A DNA stretch of 64,000 bases, from assembly GCA_047967505.1 (NCBI GenBank), contig CM106539.1; one strand, written 5' to 3'. Below, piece by piece: positions 34,326 to 45,700 of the stretch. Made by a program: the position numbers and the translations under genes. Position 1 is the stretch's first letter; each line of letters opens with the position of its first letter. Below the pieces are notes generated by a model, which had not been told where the DNA came from, did not search any database, and saw only the letters and a list, made by a program, of their open reading frames with translations. Origin of the DNA: Dipteris shenzhenensis (Eukaryota > Polypodiophyta > Polypodiopsida > Gleicheniales).

Positions 34326-35714
34326 TTTTTTGTTTTTTGTTTTCATGTTTGTGTCTACGTTAGACATGGGATAACATCGCACGTCCGACGAGTACGGACA
34401 GCCTCGCAGGAGGAGACATCACGATCTTTATGCTCTAGAGGACTTTGATTCCTCTCAGGTGACACCTCAGGGGCCTACTCCTGCGACTCTACCCCTGGCC
34501 CAACTCCTATCGGGCATAGCACTATGACTACCCCTCAGGAAACTCCTTTGCTAGCAGCCCATGGCTTTGTCGGGAGTCCCGACAAGTTTGTAGCACAGAT
34601 GACCGATGAAGAGGTAGCAAGATTCTTCTCTCTGCTATCTCAGAGGACCTCAGCAATTCCCTCTCCTACACCAACAACTGGACCTACTGCCCAGCTGTCC
34701 CCTCATGCCCCTTTGACTGAGGGGTCATCACCTATGCATGCCTATCATAAGGGAAGGAAGAGTAGGAGGGGCTACTTATGTTGTGCTAACTCGGGACATG
34801 TAGATGAGTCAACATACTTACATCCCTACAGGTCTCCACTTGGTCCCGAGACACAGTATCAGTCAGGTCCCTTGCCCTCTCCTACTCCCATTTCTACTCC
34901 TCGCTCTGGAAGTGCTCACACAGCTTCCACTCACTCTGACTCTGCCACTACCATGAGTCCTCCTTACCCAGTCGAGGACCTCTCCTATCAAATCATGGCT
35001 GTCGGGGAGATAGTAGAAGATAGAAAGGGCAAAGCAGTGATGGCCACCATGAGACAATTGATGAGACACCACTTCAAGAGCGGCATTGCTACTGATTGGC
35101 AGTATCAAGATGACCAAAAGAAGCAGGCGGTCATTGATGAATTAAAACAAAAATACCCTAACCCGTCAAATTGGGAGTTCAATGAGAATTATATGCTCAT
35201 TATATGCAAGAGCGCATGGGTTTGGTCTTGAAGCATTGTAGATCAATCTAAGGGGATGGCTAAACCCAGCTGGGGAGGTAGTCAATAGAGCGAGCGAGAA
35301 AAAGCGAGCGGGCCCAATGAAGCGAGCGAGTTTTTTTACAATTCCTCCGATGAGAACAAATTTGAAACCGAACTTACTATAGCAAGATGTTGTCATAATA
35401 AGCATACCAATAATCAGACTTACAATCCACCCTATCTTTCACTTGAAGAACATAAACTAATTACCAAACTCATAACATAGATGACTATTGAAATACCACT
35501 TCACCCGCAAAATGCACTAGACCAAAACTTTCCAAATGTATCCATGGTTCACCACAACAACTATCAGTCTATGAACAAAATGGTGTTTTAAACCATGTTC
35601 TAATCCCCCTGACATTCATCATCGCCAATAACAGAATCGGTGAGCATAAGAAGAAAGAGGGGTTCAAAATGTTCAACATCGGTCCATGCAAATGATAGTC
35701 ATCGACCAGAATAC

Positions 35715-36626
35715 ATGACAGTGACAACAAGGAGAGTGATAGGAAAAAGAAGACAAATTGATTTTAAAAGTCCATCACAGGACGTGGTTTGTAGAGAGAT
35801 AGATATTCATGAAGCCAATTGGGCGATCAGGAGAACAGAACCACATAGCGTTGTCACATGCTTTGGCTACTTGGCAGAGAGTCGGAGACGATGTGGGGCA
35901 CTAATCAATGCACTTGGTAGAAGTGCAAGTTATGGTGTGCCAGCCCCTTGTTTTAAGGGAAGAAGGCAACATTCTCATGGAGTGACAGAGCAGTTTGTAT
36001 GGTTTTGTAATACTTCTGTCACCCATACATGGAATGTGGATAAATCCATTCAAGGTGTTCCTGGGGTCTCTCCAGGTGTATGGAAGGTTGCAAGTGGGAC
36101 ATCAATGACTGTAGACGAGAGGGGTGCCCTTGTAAGGGCAGGTTTCGTATTTAATAGTGATGATTCTATTGGTGTGATGGGACCTCCTTATGCACAGCAA
36201 ATCCATACACCTAGCCATGTGCGCCCTTCTCATCGTGATGGAAAGCTTGTTTCATGGAGAAGTAAGTTGAATAAAGATTTCAACGAAAGGATACACAAGG
36301 CAGTTACAGAAAATGGGGAGGTGGTGAGAGAGAACATCATTATTCCACATGAGGTGCATGTATTCCATGTTCGTACAACAGGATCAATGTCTAAGGGGCT
36401 AACATATAGTGTCTTGATTTCAGAGTTCCCACGTTGCACATGCCTTGATTTCACAGAAAGGGAAGCAAGAAAAAGTCCCTACATGCCTTGTAAGCACATA
36501 TACTTCGTGTTTATTGTTGTCTTGGGCTTAACTGAAATGGTGCATCAGTTTATGCATCAGGCTGCATTGACAAAAGTTGAATTGTTTCAAGCTCTGGGTG
36601 GTAGAAGAAACCCATCAAGTATGTAG
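35715..36626 (+). CDS. SWIM zinc-finger protein of the MULE, no DDE core seen
   Basis: An uninterrupted frame spans 35613-36626. The first in-frame ATG is at 35715, giving about 303 residues; an upstream GTG (35640) or an unseen 5' exon is possible. Near the C-terminus, FPRCTCLDFTERE followed by MPCKHIYFVF has the CxC...CxH spacing of SWIM fingers, which in MULE transposases lie downstream of the DDE domain. The N-terminal half has Cys and His pairs (CFGYLAESRRRCGAL and FVWFCNTSVTHTWN), perhaps another zinc-binding module. I find no DDE catalytic triad. It may be a truncated transposase, a captured host SWIM gene or an accessory protein. It is one of the few long intact frames outside the copia elements. 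Confidence 0.6.
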   Translation: MTVTTRRVIGKRRQIDFKSPSQDVVCREIDIHEANWAIRRTEPHSVVTCFGYLAESRRRCGALINALGRSASYGVPAPCFKGRRQHSHGVTEQFVWFCNTSVTHTWNVDKSIQGVPGVSPGVWKVASGTSMTVDERGALVRAGFVFNSDDSIGVMGPPYAQQIHTPSHVRPSHRDGKLVSWRSKLNKDFNERIHKAVTENGEVVRENIIIPHEVHVFHVRTTGSMSKGLTYSVLISEFPRCTCLDFTEREARKSPYMPCKHIYFVFIVVLGLTEMVHQFMHQAALTKVELFQALGGRRNPSSM

Positions 36627-36825
36627 TGTATGGCTTGGATGCCCTTTTTTTTCAATTCCTTCAGAATCGGATAATATATGTAGGTGTGCTTCCTTGCATG
36701 ATGCTACACTAAGTTGTATTTTTTGAAGGTGGAAGAAACCCATGAAGCATTTAGTAGGCAGCCTAGATGCCTTTTTTATATTTCCTTTGGAAGCGGATGA
36801 TATATATAGGTGTGCTTCCATGTTT
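36600..36825 (+). repeat. Imperfect tandem duplication at the 3' end of the MULE gene
   Basis: A segment with GGTAGAAGAAACCCATCAAG, then GGCTTGGATGCC and ATATATGTAGGTGTGCTTCC, is repeated about 128 bases later (from about 36728) with substitutions. Confidence 0.7.
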
Positions 36826-38210
36826 TGGCAATGCACAAAAAAACATTTTGTACAATCATTCCAAGGGTTGGTTGGAAGATATTTTAAAGCATCAAATTTT
36901 TCTATCAACTTTTTTTTGTATGACATATGCTTTTTGTGCTATGGAGTTAATAACTTTTAGAAAAAAGGTGACTTCTGACAACATGAAGAGCAGTTAATGT
37001 AATATGTTACTATTCTCATTATTGAAAGCATTCAATGTTTTATTTTATCATTACTTTTTCACAACAAAGGAAACATGATTTGAACATGTACTTCTGGAAA
37101 CATGCTAGCCAAGATGCAGGCGAGTGGTTAAGCTTTCTTAGAGCATAAATTGTGGTAATTGGCTGTCCTGGATGAATATGATGTGGCTGTTATTAAACAG
37201 ATAACACCTTGCATTGTTGTTTGTCCACGCTCGCTTATTTGGCCTCGCTCGCTTTTCTTCGCTCGCTTTTTGGTAATCCTCCCAGCTGGGCAGACAGAGC
37301 TGATTGGAAGTTCTTCAAGAAGTAGAATAGGGACCATCCCGCAATGTTTTAGGGTCAGAGGAGGGCTACGAGGAGATGGCTGGATGCTGTAGGTACTTCG
37401 CACTTTGGTTCAGGCAGATGGTTGGCATTCGAGGCAACCATGGTAAGTCTACTTCTTCTCATTTAATGTATTGTTCTATTTGTTTTACTACATATTATAT
37501 GCACTTTATCTAACTCTCGTAAATTGGATCCATAGCAAGATATGATGGGTCATCTTCCTACAGATGTAGAGACACGACGTGCATTTCGCATAGGAACAAA
37601 GCCATGCTTTATTGAGCAGGAGGCAATGGGAGCTTTATTGAGCAGGAGGCAATGGGAGCTTTATTGAGTAGGAGGCAATGGGAGCAACGGTCGATTGGGC
37701 TGATGTGGCTGCTTGCACGATATAAGTCTACTCCTACTTGTAATCTCACTTTTTAAATTGTTTTATTCTTTAAGTTCCAATCTAATTTTCAATTAATATG
37801 GTTTCACTCTTAAGGTCAAAGCTCGAGCATCCAATCACTTGAGGCGAGCGCTCACGAGGGCTAGGGATCAGGCAACCTGATGAGGGTCAGGGAGTAGGCG
37901 TAGCTCACGAGGACCAAGGATTAGGCCAGTAAGACGAGGACGAGGAGGACAACGACAATGATTCGAATGAGTAGTAGTATAGTTTGCATATACTTCGCCA
38001 TGTATATCATTTTGTATATCGGCTCGTTTGAGCGATTTTGTATCACCATTTTTAAAAGGGTAATTTTGTAACAAACAATGTTGTATATCTTCGACATGTA
38101 TATGCTTTTGTTGCTCGATCATTTCATTTGAGCGAATTTGTATCACCCTTCTCGCAAGGGAAATTTTGTAATAAAAAACTTTCTTTTGTAATTACCAAAA
38201 AAAAAAACAT

Positions 38211-38268
38211 TAGTGGGGCTAAAAAGGGCTTGCTATGGCTCTGTTTAGCCCCACTAATGCTTTTTTTT
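38211..38268 (+). repeat. Conserved hairpin downstream of the TNPA-like gene (element 2)
   Basis: Arms CATTAGTGGGGCTAAA and TTTAGCCCCACTAATG, preceded by an A-run and followed by a T-run, as at 16961-17014 of element 1. The loop side has diverged but the outer arms remain paired. Confidence 0.8.
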
Positions 38269-38279
38269 ATAGTTTTGTT

Positions 38280-38410
38280 AATCGTCGCTATATAGCGATG
38301 TTTACTAGTGTCGCTATATAGCAATGTTTACCAGTGTCGCTATATAGCGATGTTTATTAGCATCGCTATATAGCGATGCTTTATAGCGACCGTTCTTTTC
38401 CGATGCTTAT
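38280..38410. repeat. Right subterminal palindromic repeats of CACTA element 2
   Basis: Four copies of the TCGCTATATAGCGATG family with GTTTACCAGTG-type linkers lie just inside the right terminus, mirroring element 1. Confidence 0.87.
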
Positions 38411-38495
38411 AACGACGTTTGCGCCCTTTTAAAAAAAATTACTATAAAAAATGTCAGTATTTTTGTCAACAAATGGCCTATGCTTTGTAGTGTAA

Positions 38496-39299
38496 CTTTG
38501 TACAAGATAGCCGAGCAAGTTCTTCTAATACCAATCTTCTCTCCTCACAGCAATATGACATCTATGAAGTTGATTTTAGATGATTTAGGATTTTCATTAT
38601 GGATGTCAAATGGTTTAGAACTATCTACAATGGTCCCAATGCTACAGTTAGGAGAGACACCAATGGTTTCTTTGCCATTGACTCTATCAGAATCTGGAGT
38701 GATGAAAGAGATACTTTTGTTCTTCCAAAGCATTGTGAAGAGGTACATAGTAAAGAAATGATTAAAAGCTAATATCTTCACTTTCAAATAATTATTGGCA
38801 GATGTTCATATATTTATTTATTTATATATGTAAATATTTATATACGTAAGCATACATTAATATAATTGATGGCATTTCATTTGCATCTTCAACATAGATG
38901 ATCTTTCATCCGGATCATTCGAATCCAAGATGGCAGTATGTGGTCCAAGTTGTTCCTCGAAGCAAACATATTTTTGAAGGTAGGGATGTGGATACGGAGA
39001 TGCCACCAATAGATCAAACTAATGATGCCGATGGATCTAGGGAAGAGGACGAAGATGATGATATGGGCCATGAAGAAGGTGACAATAATGACACTGTAAT
39101 AGAGGAAGGTGGAGATCACTAGTACATTGGGGAAGAAGAGGGAGAATTAGAGGGTGAACTAGAGGATCAAGTGTTAGGTAGACATACAATAGAGGATGAT
39201 GATATAGGTGATCAATTGTATGTAAACTTAGAGATAGACTTATTTGGCATGCAAGACTTCGCTCAAGACAAAGTCATCGATGTAAATGCTATTGATTGA
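38496..39299 (+). pseudogene. Older CACTA TNP2 remnant, downstream part (DUF4216 and acidic tail)
   Basis: This continues the gene interrupted at 29450. YKIAEQVL-type sequence leads into a DUF4216-like segment in mixed frames (VKWFRTIYNGPNAT-like, 38600-38650). After an acceptor ending CAACATAG (38897), the last exon reads MIFHPDHSNPRWQYVVQVVP and an Asp/Glu-rich tail ending at TGA 39297-39299. The same segments lie on the minus strand of element 1 at 7660-6954. A TAG breaks the acidic tail near 39121. No subterminal palindromes are visible after 39300, so this older copy appears truncated or lacks this family's ends. Confidence 0.78.
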
Positions 39300-39599
39300 T
39301 TGTTTTGACATCGATGAGGCTTCCTATCTTTGGCCCTCACATTTTTATAGTGCCATTTTGTACATTTGTATGTTAAATTGACCATCAATATATGAGTGTT
39401 TTGATCTCAATTTTGGTGTACATACTCTTATATTTTATCTTTCAAATAACCAAACTTATGGTCAAAAATTATTTTGGGTCCCCTTGGAAATGACATCTTG
39501 TAAAAACTTTGGTATGGAAAATTTAACCCAAAGTCAGTATCAGTGATGGTGTTGGGGTCGGTGCAAGCATCGGCATTCGTTGGTATAGGCATTGATATA

Positions 39600-40570
39600 T
39601 ACCAACACCTATATAGACGTGCATACTGACTAGCATTTCATCATCTATATTGACACCTCCCATTTGCAAGGTTCCATATTTCCTTATTTTTTACCATGCA
39701 TGATCCCTCAATGTTAAAGAATATGAATTAGTGTTCTTCTAGCCCATGTGCTTGTCTCTAATGCATATTAGACTTTGGACACACCTTAAACTAACTAGTT
39801 TTCAGTCTTTGAAAATTATCATACCCATATAATATCATTCCATGGTTTGAAATGCATATTTCCTATGCATGAGTGTGCTTCTAGCCTATGTGCTTTTCTG
39901 CGATAGGAATGCTACTTTTAATAGGCCTCAAACCTACTTAGTTTAAGGATTGTGCATAGTATCATATCCACTAGATATGAGTTTCATGGTTTGGAATACA
40001 TATTTTCTTAGTTTTTATCATGCATGATGAATTGATGTTTAAAAATATGCATTAGTGTGATTGTATCCTATGTACTTGTCTCTGATGGATGTGATACTTT
40101 GCACAAGCCTTAAAATTCTTTAGTTTAAGGCCTATGCAAAGTATCATACCCATCAGGTATCATTTTCATTGGTTTGAAATGCATATTTTCTTGTTTCTTA
40201 CCATGCATGATGCCATCATGTTAAAACATTTGCATTCGGTATGCTTCTAACCTATGTGGTTATCTCTAATTGGTGTGATACTTTTCACAAGCCTTAATAT
40301 TACTTATTTTAAGGCTTGTGCAAAGTATCATACCCATCGCATATGATTTTCATGCTTTGGAATGCAGATTTCCTCATTTCTTACCATGCATCATGCATGA
40401 GTGTTGAAAAACATGCATCGGTGTGCTCCTAGCCTATGTGCCTTCCTTTGATGGTGGGTATGAGGCTTTGCATGCACCTTAAACTTATTTTAAATCGTGT
40501 GCAAAGCATCATACACATTGGATATTAGTTTCATGGTTTAGACTGCATATTTTCTTGTTTTTTACATATG
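39600..40570 (+). repeat. Satellite-like tandem array, about 180-bp unit
   Basis: About five degenerate copies of a unit of 170-185 bases (recurring GCATATTTTCTTGTTTCTTACCATGCATGA near 39674, 39850, 40000, 40180, 40360 and 40540). Most units contain an inverted pair GATACTTTGCACAAGCC and GGCTTGTGCAAAGTATC separated by a short TTAGTTTAA loop, predicting a hairpin in each monomer. Confidence 0.75.
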
Positions 40571-41842
40571 AAATTACCCTATACCCTATACCCTAGATTC
40601 TAGATTCTAAACCCTTGATCTAGACACTAAACTATAGGCCCTAAAGTGATAAAGGGGCAATAATGGCATGTAAATTATGGGCTTGAACAAGATGGTGACT
40701 AATGGCCTAGGGAACTTTTGAAATGGCTATTGAAATTATTTCCAAGAAGGCCGAGCACCTGATGATAAGCAAAATTCAAAGTTGGAAACCACTGATTGGC
40801 AAAGAAAGCATCCTAGACTACCTATCAAAGTGCATGTCCATGTTGTTGTGAATATATTGGAAAAGCTTGCCACATTAGACTAATCATGAGTATATCTAGC
40901 TCCCCAGGTGCTGCACACATGTAGATAATCCAAGAGGGATCCAAAAAATGCTCAATGCTCTTGGTGAGATGTTTCATTGAGGAGACATCCTAGTAGACCC
41001 CACGATATCCCTTGGTTGGACCTTCAATGATTAACCAAATAGGTATATCCTCTTCTTTTTGAAGGCTCCCTCTAGGACATATTTTTTCTAGAGATTACAC
41101 CTCAATGATCTCCCCTTCACTTCTTCAAACATGTTACCCAAGCCTCACTATAGTAGGCCATTCTTTGGTCATCAATTTCAAGACATATCAACTTGAATAT
41201 GAGGCTAGACTAGTGGAGCTAAGGTCTCCATAGGCCCCATGCTCAAAACAAAAATGGTCTTCATAGGCATGCTTTGTACCCTCTCTTCTATGATATTGTT
41301 TCCCTTCTACCATGCTTTTAGTGGCGGTAGCTTCATATGGATTTATCATGTATTTAATAACATTGCCAATGTCACTCCATAGGGATGTATCATGTATATG
41401 ATAGCCTCTCAAAAATTGCCTACCTACCATATATAAGGAAGGAAGAGTAAGAGTATTGAATTAAGAGATGGAGATATGTATAGAGAGGAAGAAGGGGACG
41501 AGGGGCTGAATTTATAGGCATTATCAGAGGAAGAGGGAAGAGGGGCTGAATTTAGACATGAGGATATGGATAAAAGGAGATGGGAGAGGCATGGGGGAAG
41601 GAAGACAATGTGAGACTAGGAAGGATAGAAGAAAGGAAGAGAAATATGAGAAGTGAAGGAATTTAAAGATGGGGAAAGGGGTAGATAGAGGATGGGGAAG
41701 GGGAATAGAGAGGGGATGACTGAGTATGAGGCATGCTATGACAAGGGAGGAATGAAGGAAAGGGATAGAGGATGGGAAAGAGTGCTCAATTTATAAACGA
41801 GTGTATATATATATATGTATGTATGTATGTATGTATATGTAT
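40571..41842. other. Gene-free DNA: telomere-like words, purine-rich repeat, TATG microsatellite
   Basis: ACCCTATACCCTATACCCTAGATTC-like words lie at about 40575-40605. Unremarkable DNA follows to 41440. Purine-rich minisatellite of the same family as 47.7-50.5 kb covers about 41440-41800, then a TATATG/TATG microsatellite that is the copia target. Confidence 0.55.
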
Positions 41843-41847
41843 ATATA

Positions 41848-42145
41848 TGTTGAGATATCAAGCTCTACCCCCGATATATCTCCTGGATGACTATCATTTA
41901 TGTCACCGCCTATGTTAGTTGTACTCGTGGTGTAGTTAGACTACCACGTATGTTTTTGGTTTGGGTTCACATATGAACCACGTATTCTAGGTTTTGACAT
42001 ATAGGGTATTTCCCTCTTCTATTGTATTGTGGTTGTGTGCAAAAGTGAAGAAAGGCTTCACCCTCCAACCTCGTGTCCTCTCTCTTTTGTGTGTTGTGAA
42101 GAAAGCTGAACTTGAGTTTCCTATCTCTCTCCCTTATTCTTTACA
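41848..42145 (+). repeat. 5' LTR of copia-1
   Basis: 298 bp, TG...CA ends, identical by eye to the 3' LTR. Promoter and transcript start are expected inside. Confidence 0.95.
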
Positions 42146-42158
42146 TGGTATCAGAGCC
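42146..42158 (+). promoter_or_regulatory. Primer-binding site of copia-1
   Basis: TGGTATCAGAGCC, complementary to the 3' end of plant initiator tRNA-Met, starts at the base after the 5' LTR. Confidence 0.92.
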
Positions 42159-42723
42159 TTGTTCGTGGTAAGGAGCTCAAGAAAGCAAGCCAAGTTTGTG
42201 GTGTCCTGGTAAGAGGACCAGTGTAGCTTTCCTATTTCGAGTTTGGGAGCAAATCTCTGCAGGTAGCACAGCCAGAAGTGCAGGAGTGCACTGTTTCAGA
42301 TTGAGAGGCCCTTCGCGGTGTGGCGAGAGCGCAGTATATGCTGCGGGAAAGGACGAAGCCCTTGGTGACTTTATTTTTTTGATTTGAGGCCGTTTTGGGG
42401 CCCGTTTTGAATACGGAAGTTCTTCGCAGGCACTCAGAAAAAGGCCCTGTTTTTCGCTGTGCGACCACTGCGCGGCTAGTCGGTGGAAAAGTGCCAGAGA
42501 AATTGCATCGTATGCTTGTGTGCAGAGATATTGGGAGTTGCAGATTCATGCCTGTTGCCAGTTGATGCAAAATCGTCACTAGGAAGTGACTGTGTGGTGA
42601 AATACCACTTTCGTCAGTGTTGCAGATCTGCCCCTGTGAGGCTTTTTGCAGAAGTTTTGCTATTTGCCCTTGTGAGGCATTTGTTGTGTTTACAGGTTAC
42701 TGTTGCAATTCGTGATTTGTAAA
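42159..42723 (+). other. 5' untranslated leader of copia-1
   Basis: About 565 bases between the primer-binding site and the gag ATG, with higher CpG content than the flanks. A related leader precedes the gag of the copia copy at 58098-58627. Confidence 0.7.
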
Positions 42724-45700
42724 ATGTCTGAGAATCTGTCTACCATTGTCAGTGAGAAGCTTGACAAGAACAACTTCCAAGCATGGAAGTTCAGGATGAC
42801 AAACTTCCTTATGGGAAAGGGAGTTTGGGAGTACATCAGTGGTGAAACTGCAGAACCAGTTTTGGGTGCTGCTCTCACTCCTGCTGAATTGAAGGCCTTT
42901 AAAGAATGGCATGAAAAAGCCAGAAAATGCCTGTATTGGCTGTCTGTTAGCATTTCAGATTCTATGATTGTGCATATACAGGATGTAGAGACGCCTAAGG
43001 AGGCATGGGATACATTGGTGAAGCTGTATAGCACAAATACCAAAGCACGAAAGATGCAGCTAAAGCAGGAGTTGCACAATGTGCAAAGTAAAAATCTGAA
43101 TATAAATGAGTATTCCTTGAAGGTGAAAGGCCTTGCAGATTCTCTTGCCTCCATTGGAGCACCTGTTGATGATGAGGACTTAGTGTCTGTGACCTTGAAT
43201 GGTCTTGGGAAAGATTATGCACAGTTTCGGACATCCATTGGAGTCCGTGAAACATTTCCTGATTTTCAGGAACTTATTGCTCTCTTGCTGAGTGAAGAGC
43301 AAAGGAATGGTGGTTCAGCCACCTCAACTTCTCAAGAGACTGCTTTCTACTCGAATACAGGTAGAGGCAGGGGTAGAGGAAGAGGCCGTTTTGGTGGCCG
43401 TGCAGGAAATCAGAACCAACAGCAACAACAGGAAAACCAGTCCTATGGAGGAGGACATGGTAGTTCTAGAGGCAAGGGGAGCCAAAGAGGCCGTGGTTCA
43501 TGGAAAAGGAACCAGCAAGTAAATAGCAGCACAGAATGCTATTATTGTGGAAAGCCTGGACACAAGGAGAATACATGCTATAAAAAGCAGAATGACATCA
43601 AAAGTGGGAAGTTGCAGCAAAGCAACTATGCATCATCAAGTGGGCATGGTGACGACAGAAATGAGCACCTTTTTGTGATGCAGCATATGGTTAACTCCAT
43701 GTCAGGAGATGCTGCAGCTTGCAATGATGTTTGGTATGTTGATTCAGGTGCCTCTAACCACATGACCAGTCATGGTGAGTGGTTTCATGATGTTAGAAAT
43801 TTGGATAAGCCAGGTTATGTTGAAACAGGTGATGATACTGCGCACCCAATTACGCAGGTTGGTAAAGTGCCATTGGCTATGCAGGATGGCAAAACGAAGT
43901 ACTTGGCAGATATACTTCATGTTCCAAAAATCACTAAGAACCTGGTTTCAGTTGGCCAGATGGTTGAGCAAGGTCTGCAGGTTAGATTTAACCCTGATGG
44001 ATGCTTTGTTGAGGACTTGAAAAATAAGTGCCGCTTGGTTGCGAAAGGCAACAAAAATGGCAGAATGTTCACCTTGGATGTCGATATGCCTGAGGTGAAA
44101 GCTGCTATGTTTGCGCATGGGAGAGGTGTCATTGCAGATATTGAGATATGGCACAAGCGCATTGGGCATGTGAATATACAAAGGCTGAAATCTATGCAAA
44201 CGAAAAACATTGTTGCAGGTTTGCCTAAATTCAGAGTTGAGGGAATGCAAAAGGTATGTGAAGCATGCCAAATGGGTAAGCAGGCCAGACATGCATTTCC
44301 CAAAAATGCTAAGGTGAGTAGAAGACCTTTGGAAGTGATCCATTCAGATGTTTGGACAACCAAAGCTGCTTCTATTGGTGGATGCCATTATTATGTGACG
44401 TTTATTGATGACTACACTAGGAAGGTGTGGATTTATTTTATGAAGCACAAAAGTGAAGTGTTCAGCCATTTCAAGGCTTTTAAGGCCATGGTTGAAAAAG
44501 AGAAAGGTGTGCATATTAAAGTGCTAAGATCTGATGGAGGGGGAGAGTACTTTTCAGAAGAATTTTGTGAATATCTGAAAGAACAGGGAATTCAAAGGAA
44601 GTACTCATGCAGGTCTACCCCTCAGCAAAATGGGGTTGCAGAAAGGAAGAACAGGCATATTGCAGAAGTAGGACGGGTGATCCTAAATGAGAAAAACATG
44701 CCTGATTATTTTTGGGCTGAAGCAGTAGCAACTGCTGTTTATATTATGAATAGAACCCCCACTGCAGCTGTCCATGGCATGACGCCTAAAGAAATGTATA
44801 CAGGCCAAAAACCAGATATTTCTCACTTGAAGGTATTTGGTTGCATAGCTTATGTTCATGTTCCTGATGAGAAGAGAACAAAGCTGGATCCAAAGGCAGA
44901 AAAATGCATCTTTATTGGATATGCTCTGCACCAGAAAGGGTATCGCTGTTATAACCCTTCCACCCGCAAAATGCAAGTGAGCAGAGATGTTGTTTTTGAT
45001 GAAATGAGCAGCTGGTATGCACCAACTGTTATGGTAGCAGATGCAGATGCAGGAAATGGGAATGCTGCAATAAATCCAGAGCAGCAATCTCAAGCCTTGA
45101 GTGGACCCAGAGAGTCCTCTACTAGTGGATCTAATGCATGGACAGGGAGATTGAGATCTAGTGAAGCGTCACATGGCAGTCCTGATAGTGTTGTGCAGGT
45201 ATCACATAAGGGAAAAGAAAAAGTGGACCATGCTCCAGTGTTTGATGTGTCTGCTGGTAGCTCTCATGTTGATGGAGAGTCAAGTGGCTCTGAAATGAGC
45301 CTTGATGAGGAACTTGGGATTCCTTCTGTTGTTACACCTGGTGCAAGGAAAAGCAGGCATGATTTAAAGACTCCTGCAACTGATCCAGTTGTATGGAGGT
45401 CCACTCGTATTAAGTATCTAGTTGACAGGCTGAGATATGATGGGTATACAGCACATCACTATGCTTATATGGTCAAGGTTCTAGAGGAGCCAGAGCCCAC
45501 ATGTTTTGAGGATGCAGCAGGGCATAAAAATTGGGAAGCAGCTATGGATGAAGAGATGGCTGCCTTGGATGCAAACCACACTTGGGATTTGATGCCTTTG
45601 CCTCATGATAAGAAGGCTATTGGCTGCAAGTGGGTTTACAAAGTAAAGCACAATGCTGATGGGTCTGTTAGCAGGTACAAGGCAAGATTGGTTGCCAAAG

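Larger units (their letters stand above)
35275..37281. mobile_element. Mutator-like element (MULE) nested in CACTA element 2
   Basis: Comparison with element 1 shows a clean 2,007-bp insertion. The left terminus starts GAGGTAGTCAATAGAGCGAG and the right terminus, on the other strand, starts GAGGATTACCAAAAAGCGAG. The two terminal inverted repeats extend over about 55 bp with several AGCGAGCG repeats each. CCAGCTGGG flanks both sides (35266-35274 and 37282-37290), a 9-bp duplication typical of MULEs. The target CCCAGCTGGG is itself a palindrome. The element carries one long open frame with a SWIM-type zinc motif. The flanks show little divergence, so the insertion followed that of element 2. 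Confidence 0.88.
34366..37975 (+). pseudogene. TNPA-like second CACTA gene, split by a MULE (element 2)
   Basis: The ATG at 34366 follows GTTAG as in element 1, but codon 3 is TAA. The Ser/Thr/Pro-rich half and the KKQAVIDELKQKYPNPSNWEF domain are readable to about 35230. Coding sequence stops at 35274, where the MULE is inserted, and resumes at 37291 with the ADRADWKFFKK-type segment. An intron (GTAAGT near 37443) and the next exon follow. That exon contains three tandem copies of a 26-base segment (TTTATTGAGCAGGAGGCAAT core, about 37609-37690) where element 1 has one. The acidic tail has several stops. It is non-functional. Confidence 0.75.
29454..38492. mobile_element. CACTA (En/Spm) transposon, element 2, complete ends
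   Basis: The left end CACTACTACACACAAATCC begins at 29454 and the right end GCTTTGTAGTG stops at 38492. TAA directly flanks both (29451-29453 and 38493-38495), giving the expected 3-bp duplication. Length is 9,039 bp including a nested 2.0-kb MULE. Its order matches element 1: left subterminal repeats, minus-strand TNP2 remnant, central palindromes, plus-strand leader exon, array-bearing intron, plus-strand TNPA-like gene, hairpin, right subterminal repeats. It landed inside the coding region of an older related TNP2 gene in the opposite orientation. It is non-autonomous, because most of TNP2 is deleted and the second gene is split. Confidence 0.93.

Noticed and set aside
32793-34448. Long His/Met/Lys- and Ser/Leu/Ile-rich open frames over the octamer arrays (also 11.3-15.3 kb)
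   Set aside because: They occur in several frames on both strands because GCATAAGC-type repeats lack stops; no domain and no conservation of a frame.
37105-37150. tRNA-Ser/Leu-like GGCGAGTGGTTAAG inside the MULE
   Set aside because: Downstream sequence does not form anticodon or T arms.
40575-40620. Interstitial telomere tract
   Set aside because: ACCCTATACCCTATACCCTAG differs from the plant CCCTAAA repeat and has only about three units.
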